DNA from: Rana temporaria | Lineage: Eukaryota > Chordata > Amphibia > Anura > Ranidae | Assembly (NCBI RefSeq): GCF_905171775.1 | Contig: NC_053489.1 | Coordinates: 327,208,089 to 327,272,088, forward strand | Direction of reading: 5' to 3' | Length of the DNA stretch: 64,000 nucleotides | Shown here: in pieces, positions 55,815-64,000 of the stretch | Numbering within the stretch: position 1 is the stretch's first letter | How the letters are laid out: every line of letters starts with the position of its first letter | Notes under the pieces: generated by a model | The model's database searches: none | Seen by the model: only the letters and a program-made list of their open reading frames with translations | Told to the model about the DNA's origin: nothing | Translations under genes and position numbers: made by a program

Positions 55815-57780
55815 TATTAATGTTATACAGGATATACACAGTTTGTACAGCGCTTTACAATAAAATAAAATACAAGAGGATTATGAGGGCTCTGCTCAAA
55901 GGAGCATACAATAGAATAGGGGGGGACTAGTGGTACAAAAAATAATAACTGATGGAAGAGTTAAAAGTTCAGTTTTTAGTTCAAGGCACGATAGGCCTAC
56001 TTGAGAGATTTGTTTTTAAAGATTGCCTAAAGGTGACGGGAGTGGGAGATAGCCATACAGATTGAGGTAGAATGTTCCAAAGGAGAAGGTCTTAGGTGGA
56101 GTGGAGAGGGTGGTTTGGGTGACATTTGGAAACAGGATTGGTGATGTAGCTCGGGACAGAATTGTGAATAGCTTTGTATGTTGCTGTTAGTATTTTGAAG
56201 TTATTTGGCGCAAACAATCCAAAGCCAGGGGAGGGATTGGCAGAGAGGGGTGGCACACACTAAACAACGGTTGGTAAGGTAGATGAATCTGGGAGCAGCA
56301 TTCATGATAGATTTAAGAGGGTATAGCCTATGTTGACATACGCCTATGAGAAGGGAGTTGCCATACTTAAGGCAAGAGATAACAAGGGAGTGAATGAGTA
56401 GTTTGGTGGTTTCATTTGTTAAAAAGGGAAGAATTTTTGAGATGTTATGGAGGTGAAGTCTACAAGATTATGACAGCAGTTGGATTTAGAATTGCATTGG
56501 TTGGATTTTGGGCGGGAAGAAAAGGTTGGAGTCTATGATTACACCTAGTACCCTGGCATGAGGGAAGGGACCAGTAGTTTAGAAAGATTTAGTTTTAGGA
56601 AGTGAGGAATGGGGGGTGTTGGGGCGCTTACCAATATTAGATAAATGTATAACCTATCAATCAATACTATAAAGTGCAATGTGCTCACTGATAATATATA
56701 AATGATTACTAACCAATAAATAAACCAGTGATAGCATCAATGCAAATTATGCAATAAATCGATCACACAAATTATCCATGTAAATAATGTGCAGCAATAA
56801 ATAATTAATTAAAGTGCATACAAGTGATAAGTGCTGATAAAGTGCATCAGAAATAAGTATATAAAGTGCATCCAATAATAGATGCGATACTCAATATCAC
56901 TGAAGTCCAAACATAATATAAAAAAAAATTGAAAAAAGTCTTCATGCAATTGTGAAATATTAATGTGCAAAAATATCAATCCAGGGAAAAAATCCAAGAC
57001 ATGCAGCCCAAAGGTAATAGAATGTCCACAGGATTATTCTCAAAGTGCAGTGCTCAAAGACAAATCCAAAAAATGTGCTCCACTCCAAGTAACCAGTAGC
57101 ACCTGCCTCTCACCTCTAAGAGGCTTATAATAAGCCTTAAAGAATTCCCACTGGCCGCAGCTTCACTTCCCCAATACATTTGCAGGTCACTTTTACTTCC
57201 ACAACAGCAGCAGGGTTTGATCAAAATTCAAGTCCCTCTTTCCTTGGACCAATGGCTCCAATTAGTTCCCCCCATTGTTCATAGTTTTAGGAAGCAGTGT
57301 GACATCCATGCTGATATGCCAACTACTACGTTAATAATGTGAGAGGAGACTCAAGGAGTGAGGTGAGGAGTAGAGAGATAGATTTGGGTGTCATCAGCCT
57401 ATAGATGTTATTGGAAGCCCTGACTAAGAAAGGAGGTGTAAATAGAGAAGAGAAGGGGTCCAAGAACAGAGCCTTGGGGGGCCCCTACAGAAAGTGGAGT
57501 GGAGAGAGGAAGACAGAGTTGTAGGTAATACCCAAGGGAACGCAAAAATGAATAGGAAGAGTAATCAATGGGAGCAAGGAAATTGGTCTTAGATTTTCAA
57601 GTTTAAGGGGTCAAGTGAAGGCTTTTTAAGTAGTAGTGGCAGTAGACAGGAAAACAGAATCCAGGGGATAATTTGTTAGGTGGGCATCTGAGAAAAGTTG
57701 GGTAACCTCTTTAGTAGTAGCCGGGTCAATAGAAGAAAATATTGAATATGCTGTTAGACAGGGTATGTTAAGTAGAGAAG
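55815..57780 (-). mobile_element. L2-type LINE relic in two pieces
   Basis: The left part (55,815-56,602) begins near a TATTATTAATGTTATACAGG tail and CAGCGCTTTACAAT, an L2 3' end in antisense. The right part (57,295-57,780) matches the coding portion of the element at 24-25 kb in antisense (CAAGAACAGAGCCTTGGGGG against CAAGAACAGAACTTTGGGGG). Separated by a 679-bp insertion. Heavily decayed. Confidence 0.65.
56603..57281. mobile_element. 679-bp insertion with 13-bp TSD, class unknown
   Basis: TAGTTTTAGGAAG lies at 56,590-56,602 and 57,282-57,294. The insert starts TGAGGAATGGGGGG and ends CCCCCCATTGTTCA, giving short inverted ends. It contains many AAAGTGC/GTGCA repeats and no coding region. 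The long duplication recalls the 10.6-12.2-kb element. Confidence 0.7.
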
Positions 57781-57828
57781 GGCATACTTTTTTGTTTCTC
57801 ACATTTTGTATGTTCCATATGTCTGTAG

Positions 57829-57958
57829 GTGACAATTGAGGTTAGCCCAGCCTTTCTACCACCTCACATGCTTCCGATTGGTAATGTCTCTGTGACATAT
57901 ACAGCAACTGACAGTTCTGGCAATCAAGGTAGCTGCACATTTAACATCAAGGTAATAG
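57829..57958 (+). CDS. SVEP1: SVEP1 exon: second half of HYR domain 1
   Basis: 130-bp exon, acceptor GTCTGTAG, phase 0 in and phase 1 out (ATAG|GTAAGT). It encodes VTIEVSPAFLPPHMLPIG, then VTYTATDSSGNQGSCTF and NIKVI, the C-terminal half of the HYR fold with the typical TATD-x-SGN motif and the second conserved Cys. It pairs with the exon at 54,022-54,140 across a 3.7-kb intron containing an L2 relic. A long (TA)n tract starts about 50 bp after the donor. Confidence 0.93.
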
Positions 57959-58007
57959 GTAAGTTTCCAGCATTATGTGGGCCTATTCTCCAGTATATAC
58001 AGTATAT

Positions 58008-58009
<2 letters not shown>

Positions 58010-58074
<65 letters not shown>
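58010..58074. repeat. (TA)n microsatellite near a splice donor
   Basis: About 32 uninterrupted TA units starting about 50 bp after the donor of the second HYR 1 exon. Confidence 0.9.
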
Positions 58075-58079
<5 letters not shown>

Positions 58080-58104
58080 TATATGCATATTTTTTTAAAT
58101 TTAA

Positions 58105-58570
58105 AGTGGAGTTCCACCCAAAAATGGAACTTCCACTTTAAAGAAAGGTGACCCCCTAACATGCCACATTTGGCATGTAATTCTTTTGGGGGAGAGCGGA
58201 AACCCTATTTTTAGAGGGTTCCAGCTCCCACTTCCTCCCTAAGTCATCTCGGGGGCCGGAAGTAAGTCACTCCTCCCCCTCCCTCTCTGCAATCATCTGG
58301 GACACGTCACAGGTCCCAGATGATTGCTCCGCCAATCACGGTGCGCAGCTCGGCTCGCGCATGCGCAGTGCGTGCCCAGCTGTGAAGCCACAGCCGGGCT
58401 CCAACAGTGACAATGCCGGCGCCGCGAAGAGGAGGGGGAGACGAGTGGGGCTTTGTTCCCCTGCATCGCTGGACCCTGGGACAGGCAAGTGTCCGATTAT
58501 TAAAAGTCAGCAGCTGCAGTATTTGTAGCTGCTGACTTTTAATATTTTTTTTGTTGGACGGAACACCCCT
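58105..58570. mobile_element. TTAA-target MITE, 466 bp
   Basis: Flanked by TTAA (58,101-58,104 and 58,571-58,574). Ends AGTGGAGTTCCACCC and (reverse) AGGGGTGTTCCGTCC. A GC-rich centre carries a GCTCGCGCATGCGCAGTGCG stretch, with AGCAGCTG pairs near the right. Non-coding. Confidence 0.8.
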
Positions 58571-58675
58571 TTAAAGTTTTAGATCTCACATGTTCTTTTC
58601 TGTAGGGATGCTGTAATATAGATGTCACCATTTTGACATTCCCATTGAGGAAATAAACTTAGTGGATACATTTAA

Positions 58676-59109
58676 AGGGTCACTAAAGGAAAAACATTTT
58701 TTAGCTGAAATGACTGTTTACAGGGTATAGAGACATAATAGTTAACTGATTCCTTTTAAAAATAGATAAAAAACAATCATATAATGTGCCTGCAGTTTAG
58801 TTTCGTTTTTGCTGTTGTTTCTTGGTTCTCTGATGTACAGAGCCAGAAAGCCAATAAAGGGCAGATCAGGTTTGTAAAACGAAACTGGATTGGTGCTGAC
58901 ACACAGTAATCACACCTACTTGATTAGTCACCACAGTCAGAAATCTCCCAGTACTGTGGTGATTAGAAAACAGACAACCAGGAAGTGTCCAGAACAGAGA
59001 GGAATTACAGCAACATCAAAGCAAAAACGAACAATGAGGACATGAAACCAGGACTGCAGTAAGGTAAAGGAAGCTATTTAGCTAAAAAAAAAAATCCTTT
59101 AGTGACCCT
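58676..59109. mobile_element. TTAA-target MITE, 434 bp
   Basis: TTAA at 58,672-58,675 and 59,110-59,113, with inverted ends AGGGTCACTAAAGGA / TCCTTTAGTGACCCT. The AGGG start with a TTAA target fits Kolobok-like MITEs (inference). Confidence 0.85.
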
Positions 59110-59414
59110 TTAAACATTCTGTCCTTGCACTTTATCTGCCTCTCTCCATGCCCCACCCATTCACCTTTCACTGTTCACAACTACAAACTTCTGTCATAAT
59201 TCTTAGATGGGCAGATTTCAATCTGGCTACAGCTTACACCTTCATTGATTCTTTCTATGATAAAATCCACCCTGTGCATGTAGTAATACCTACTACTTCA
59301 TCTTGGCCAGATCAAAATGCCCTTGGCATACTTTATGGCTGATTTACCATTGGATCAACAGATGTTCACTTACCAAGGTGAATGTGCCCTTAGCTTAGTT
59401 CATATGGTTAATGA

Positions 59415-59799
59415 AGTCCAGACTGAGTGTGTGTGGCTGGGCTTCTCCTATGGGTCACAGGAGTGCAATTTCGCCTGAAGTCCGCTTTCTGCTAACGTCA
59501 CACAGATCAGTCCAGTCACTGTGTCATCTCGACTTTGGCCACCATTTACTTGGACTGATGGCTGTCTCAGCCTCTCAGCGAGCCGCTGAGATGCCAGCTC
59601 CCTGCCCCTCCACAGCTCCAGTGAGCGTGGAGGAGCAGAGCAGGAGAGCTGCTGATTGACAGTCAGCAGCTCTTGGCTCAGGGATCGGTGAAAACCGAGC
59701 CATCTGTGATGCTCGGTGACTCGGTTCTCAGTGTAGAGATGGCGAAAGACAGATGCAGCATCGGAACTATGCTGCATCCACCTAAGTAAGTATATTTTA
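59415..59799. mobile_element. TTAA-target element, family 2, copy 3
   Basis: Opposite orientation to the 43.4-kb copy: CTCCTATGGGTCACAGGAGTGCA at the left, AAAACCGAGCCATCTGTGATG and CTGCATCCACCTAAGTAAGTAT at the right. TTAA lies near both limits. Non-coding. Confidence 0.65.
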
Positions 59800-60132
59800 A
59801 GGGATGCTCAAATGGTAAGGATGGTAAGTTCACACTGAGTCATGTCCAATGAACATAAAATATAAAACAGGATTTGTGTTTGAACGTGATTTGGTATTCA
59901 AAGTAAACCCAGCCTCACCTCATTGGCTGAGAAAAGTGTACATAATTGACGACATAGAAATGCTCTACTCTTTTTGTTATGTTTTTCCTTTTTCGATTTT
60001 GAGAGCCTAGTTTCCTGTAGCAACAACAGTACAATTTCTTAATTTAAACTGTTCAATGTAGACACCAAAATAACAGATTTTATGTGATTCTGTATTTGCA
60101 CACTATGGCACATCATAAATGTATATTATGAT

Positions 60133-60306
60133 GTTGATTTACTAAAACCGAAGAGTGCAAAATCTGGTGCAACTGTGCATGGTAGCCAATCAGCTTCTAA
60201 CTTCAGCTTGTTCAGTTAAGCTTTTACAATAAAGCCTGGAAGCTGATTAGTTTATATGCAGAGTTGCACCAGATTTTTCACTCTCAAGTCTTAGTAAATC
60301 AACCCT
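60133..60306. mobile_element. Small palindromic MITE, copy 1
   Basis: GTTGATTTACTAAAACCG opens and its reverse closes the unit; GTGCAAAATCTGGTGCA and GCCAATCAGCTTCTAACTTC are mirrored. The same element is at 63.2 kb. Confidence 0.75.
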
Positions 60307-60371
60307 TATGTGCTCACTGTTGTACATGGTTGGTTTGAATAATAACTGTTTTGTATTGTTTGTCTTTTTAG

Positions 60372-60479
60372 ATGTAGACCCTCCTGTTATTGACAGATGC
60401 AGGTCACCTCCAGCAATTCAAGCTACTGACAACAAGCATCGTGCAACATGGGAGGAGCCACAGTTCTCTGACAACTCAG
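60372..60479 (+). CDS. SVEP1: SVEP1 exon: first half of HYR domain 2
   Basis: 108-bp exon, acceptor GTCTTTTTAG, donor CTCAG|GTGAGC, phase 1 at both ends. It encodes DVDPPVIDRCRSPPAIQ and ends in EEPQFSDNSG, the N-terminal half of the second HYR domain. The PPVIDRC start and the DNSG turn parallel the first HYR exon, but the internal splice site has another phase (1 instead of 0). The two HYR splits are therefore not simple copies of one another. Confidence 0.93.
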
Positions 60480-60797
60480 GTGAGCGCCAAAAAAGGTTTA
60501 TTCTTGCCCCTTATTTCTGCAAATGTTAGCATCACAAAGCTTATTCTGATAGAGCAAACATGTAACACTGATCATTTTTGGGTCACACACAGCCCTCTTA
60601 TTATTTGTTGACATTCAGCCACTTTTGAAATTTTAAAAGCAATGAAATTCAAAAACACCCTGTTTTCTAATAATCTGAATTAATCTGGTTAATTAAATTA
60701 ATGTGTGTATTTTATGTAAGTGATGTTGTGGGTGTTTGCAGAAAACAAACTACAAATAGTATGAAAAACTGATGTATTTTATATTCTTTACCTTGAG

Positions 60798-60852
60798 TGA
60801 GTGAGTGAGTGAGTGAGAAACTTATATAGCGCAACACATGCAAACTGAATAG
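60798..60852. repeat. SINE 3' tail relic with (GAGT)n
   Basis: (GAGT)n followed by ACTTATATAGCGCAACACATGCAAACTGAAT corresponds to the tail of the 50.3-kb SINE (ACTTGTATAGCGCAACGCATG). Only the tail is present, in the short intron between the HYR 2 halves. Confidence 0.7.
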
Positions 60853-60927
60853 CCTCTTTAAATCATATAATATAATTCCACCCTAATATGATACATTTAT
60901 TTAATGCATTTATTTAATGTGTTTTAG

Positions 60928-61059
60928 GTTCTCCTTTAACTATTACAAAAACACACTCACCTGGAGATATTTTCCCCCAAGGCGAAACGATTGTTGAGTA
61001 TGTTGCAACCGATCCATCTGGCAACAGCAGAACTTGTCAAATTCATATTGTCATTAAAG
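60928..61059 (+). CDS. SVEP1: SVEP1 exon: second half of HYR domain 2
   Basis: 132-bp phase 1-1 exon, acceptor GTGTTTTAG, donor TAAAG|GTAGAG. The product runs from SPLTITKTHSPGDIFPQGE through YVATDPSGNSRTC to IHIVIK. FPQGET, the ATDPSGN motif and the terminal Cys are diagnostic of a HYR C-terminal half and closely resemble SVEP1. The intron before it is only 448 bp, the shortest in the window, and contains a SINE tail relic. Confidence 0.94.
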
Positions 61060-61182
61060 GTAGAGTGTACCCTTAAATTTATTCTGGATATTGTCTTGTA
61101 TACATGCTATTCCACAATGTCAAATTATCAATATGCCGTTATAAATCTTTTAGTGGGAATATTCAATGCACAGAAAGATTAA

Positions 61183-61667
61183 AATGGTTGTAAAATTTCT
61201 CATATACCGACTGAAGTGAACATCCTCATATAATACACAGTGAAGAAACATATCCTGCTACATAGGTTTTACTTGTTTACTTGTTTATCTGCAGTCTTCT
61301 CTTCCCTACAACCCCTCAAAAGGGAAGAATCATGTTATAATCTGTCTTCGTCTGTTAGTATCACAGAGGAGGGGACAGAGAGGCTGCAGTTACAGTGTGT
61401 GAGAGCTGATTGGAGGAAACAAACACATATCCCTTCACACAGAAAAACTGTGTTGTGAATAGATAAGCTGCATGCTAAGCTCCCTCCCTGACACAAATTG
61501 TATCTCATGTGTCTGAAAAACCTTTTAAAAGTGACTCATGCTGATAATGGAGGAACGAGGCACCAGAGAGAAATGACACTTAGCGTTTTTGAGAGAGATA
61601 AGTAAACACTAAACACTACAGATATATGTGCATTGCTTAGATTTCATGACTGAGGTTTACAACCACT
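61183..61667. mobile_element. TTAA-target MITE, 485 bp
   Basis: TTAA at 61,179-61,182 and 61,668-61,671, ends AATGGTTGTAAA and TTTACAACCACT. Internal text is unrelated to the neighbouring MITEs. Non-coding. Confidence 0.75.
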
Positions 61668-61950
61668 TTAATACATTGTGGTGCCAACAAAATAATAGGT
61701 ATTTACAGACTTTAATGGTTACCTGACCACAATAAAATATGAGGCTTGTGTTGGTTCTATTCATACCCACCCTACAGTCCTATGCCTTTCCATAAAGCAG
61801 GAGTTTTAGACTTCTCTTTCAGTATTCTCAGTATTCTCATCTCAGTCTTCCTCATAATCACATTGACAGAGGCAGAGAGCTAGAAACTCATCCACAGAGA
61901 TCTAAACTCTGGAGTCCCCAAGAAGTATAAGAAAGCACAAGATAGTTTAA

Positions 61951-62353
61951 AGGAGTTTGTAAACCTTTAAGGTTTTGACCTTAATGCATTCTATACTTTA
62001 TGGTGAAAAACCTTCTGCACTGCAGCTGCTCCGCAAAGCCCCCCTTTTTCTTACCTGAACCTGGTCGTTGCAGCGACGAGCACAAGCCCAGCAGCTCCAG
62101 CCACTGTCTCGGGTCCTCATTGGATAGATTGGATAGATTGATAGCAACAAGAGCCAATGGCTCCTACTGCTGTCAATCAATTCCAGTGACACAGGAGCTT
62201 CTCTCCGTGGGGGCACCCGATGAAGAGGAGAAGCCTGGACACCCCAGAAAAGAAGGATCGGGCCTGCTCTGTGCAAAACCCTTCCACAGAGCAAGTAAGT
62301 ATGACATGTTTGTTATTTAAAAAAAAAATAGTTTACAATCAGTTTACAATCAC
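61951..62353. mobile_element. TTAA-target MITE, 403 bp
   Basis: TTAA at 61,947-61,950 and 62,354-62,357, ends AGGAGTTTGTAAACC and GTTTACAATCAC, similar in plan to the 61.2-kb element. A GC-rich middle carries a tandem GGATAGATT pair. Non-coding. Confidence 0.7.
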
Positions 62354-62580
62354 TTAAAACCCAACAAGCATTTAAATAATGGGTTTTGGGCTTTTCTAAG
62401 ACTTTCCAAGGAGGGCAGAAGCAGAAGATCCCAGAAGCATCTGAAATGCATAGTAAATGTATGTGAGTAAGGTACTTGCTGCACGTGCCTAGCTACTCGA
62501 GCCCTTACAGTAATTGTTTGAGTCCACTAATAATATTGTCTTCTTTCAATAAATATATTTGTTTGGGTGTCAACTTACAG

Positions 62581-62775
62581 GTTCACCTTGTGAGATTCCC
62601 ACCACTCCTCAGAATGGAGAATTTGTCTGTTCCAAGGATACAGATGGCGTTAATTGCACAATAAATTGTAAGGAGGGATATGAAGTTGCAGAAGGTGCAA
62701 TCCAGAATTTCTACTGCACTTTTAAAGATGGTCTGTGGATGCCACCTCAATCAGCAGACTGGCCAGATTGTTCTG
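62581..62775 (+). CDS. SVEP1: SVEP1 exon: sushi (CCP) domain 4
   Basis: 195-bp phase 1-1 exon, acceptor CAACTTACAG, donor TTCTG|GTAAGT. It encodes a sushi domain opening GSPCEIPTTPQNGEFVC, with CTINCKEGYEVAEGA and ending DGLWMPPQSADWPDC. Six cysteines are present, with an N-C-T sequon. This is the sushi domain that follows the two HYR domains in SVEP1. The next expected SVEP1 coding segment, a long non-modular linker, is not found in the remaining 1.2 kb, so the gene continues past the right edge. Confidence 0.95.
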
Positions 62776-64000
62776 GTAAGTGTTGAACATTGATTTCCCT
62801 TAAGGTAACTGTAATGTTGTATAATCTTTATGTGTTTTAAAAAAGAAAGATGTAACAAAATGTTCTAAAGCATTAAGGCAATTTTAAAATACATTGGCTC
62901 CTTAATACTGTCAAGCAAATTAAACTTCCCGACACATATAGAGACTCTCATGTTTTCCTCCCATTAGAAATGTGCTTGGCGCATCAAGGTCCTGCCAGTT
63001 GAAATGTCCTTTTGTTCCTTATAATGTTATCTGTAGATACTAGGTTATTTGCATCCTCCAACATCCTTTTAGATGTCCATGCTGCTTGGGGGTAGCTCAC
63101 TGATTAGCTGTCAGTAATGAAATTGGAGTGTTCTCTCGAAAGGACTGCTAGGGATGACTCCTTTCATAGAACATATTTCCTGTCAATTTCTCCTTCCCTA
63201 CCCTGAGCAATTTAACTTTGTACATAGCTGATAGAAAGGGGTTGATTTACTAAAACTGGAGAGTGCAAAATCTAGTGCAGCTCTGCATAGAAAACAATCA
63301 GCTTCCAGGTTTTTTGTCAAAGCTTAATTCAACAAGCTGAAGTTAGAAGCTGATTGGCCACCATGCACAGCTGCGCCAGATTTTGCCCGTCTCCAGTTTT
63401 AGTAACTCAACCCCAAAGTGTATAGAAAAAGAGGTTTATTGCACAAATTTATAGCAATGCTAGTTAGGATAAGGAAAGAGGTGTTCACCTAATTAAGTGG
63501 AACTTACAACTGATGATTTTTGCTATATGTGCCTATCCAATGAGAGTGAACCAAGTCCCAACCTAATAGGATATTTAATTCAACAGCATTAAAGAAGTAT
63601 ACTATTATAATATTATAGTGTACAGAGATTGCAAGATTACCATATGACTTATAGGAAACTGAGGTGCTTACTAAGTCCAGTTCTTGGGTCTCCCACAAAA
63701 GGGTCACATCTTAATGATTTTTACTAAGTGATAACACCTGTTCATAACTAAGAAAATAATATTTAGCTTTTTGGGGCCTTAAGGCTGAGCTTAAAACCTG
63801 AATAATATAAATCCTGTTGGCTGCATAGTAAGCTTAATTACACAAATAAAACTGGAAAAGGCAATAAAAAGGTCAGATTATACCCTTTATTTTAAACTCA
63901 GTGCTGAAAAAATGGTGGCAAGAATCTAACAGGTTATCGCAAATTCAAATTTTTGGGCATATGCAGGCACTCTACTGTCATCTTGTTTTCCAGTGTACGC
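62776..64000 (+). other. SVEP1: SVEP1 intron reaching the right edge
   Basis: Start of the intron after sushi 4. It contains one small palindromic MITE at 63,239-63,414. I see nothing else recognisable in the remainder. Confidence 0.75.
63239..63414. mobile_element. Small palindromic MITE, copy 2
   Basis: GGTTGATTTACTAAAACTGG and its near-reverse bound 176 bp. It shares the GAGTGCAAAATC and AAGTTAGAAGCTGATTGG modules with the 60.1-kb copy. Confidence 0.8.

Larger units (their letters stand above)
54141..57828 (+). other. SVEP1: SVEP1 intron splitting HYR domain 1, 3.7 kb
   Basis: Intron inside HYR domain 1. Bases 54,141-55,800 are AT-rich with no gene or clear repeat; 55,815-57,780 is an interrupted L2-type LINE relic. 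Confidence 0.85.

Overview
This is a vertebrate nuclear window, almost certainly from a frog. One host gene crosses it on the + strand: SVEP1, the large secreted sushi/VWA/EGF/pentraxin-domain protein. Nine exons lie between 32,670 and 62,775, every junction shows AG/GT, and joined they give exactly 467 codons with no stop. They encode an ephrin-receptor-like cysteine repeat, three sushi domains, two HYR domains (each split over two exons) and a fourth sushi domain. That order matches the N-terminal third of vertebrate SVEP1 downstream of its VWA domain. I found no upstream SVEP1 exon in 1-32,669 and no further exon after 62,775, so the gene continues beyond both edges. The frog assignment rests on exon similarity plus the repeat types and their density (Tc1, Harbinger, hAT, TTAA- and TTA-target MITEs, L1/Tx1 and L2 LINEs); a neobatrachian, perhaps a true frog, is inference.

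Everything else is intron packed with mobile DNA. Region by region: 1-9 kb holds TTAA-target elements, a Harbinger MITE, a Tc1-like element split by a TTAA element, and a Harbinger-derived element with a transposase scrap. 9-19 kb holds a foldback element with 15-bp flanking repeats, a mariner relic, palindromic MITEs and Tc1 debris. 19.8-23.5 kb is a two-gene PIF/Harbinger transposon: its 337-codon transposase is intact across one 101-bp intron, while the convergent Myb/SANT-like partner is broken. 23.9-25.6 kb is an L2-type LINE. 29.7-32.35 kb is a 5'-truncated L1 with a perfect 16-bp target-site duplication (TSD).

35.2-39.3 kb is a Tc1 transposon cut by a 2.5-kb giant palindrome (36,002-38,512). 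The palindrome's ends (CAGTG/CACTG) and TA duplication suggest it is itself a Tc1/mariner-type non-autonomous element. Each arm looks like a small transcription unit (TATA box, charged low-complexity reading frame, AATAAA) fired outward from the axis and followed by a run of hairpins. A second, damaged copy lies at 50.7-51.9 kb. I consider this the least conventional structure here.

40.7-45.1 kb is two abutting Tc1 relics with TTAA elements and a 239-bp unknown insertion nested inside. 46.8-47.9 kb is a short hAT element with a perfect 8-bp TSD and an in-frame 33-bp minisatellite. 48.5-64 kb mixes the remaining SVEP1 exons with MITEs, a tRNA-derived SINE, LINE relics and (TA)n tracts. No rRNA, tRNA gene, CRISPR array or endogenous retrovirus was recognised.
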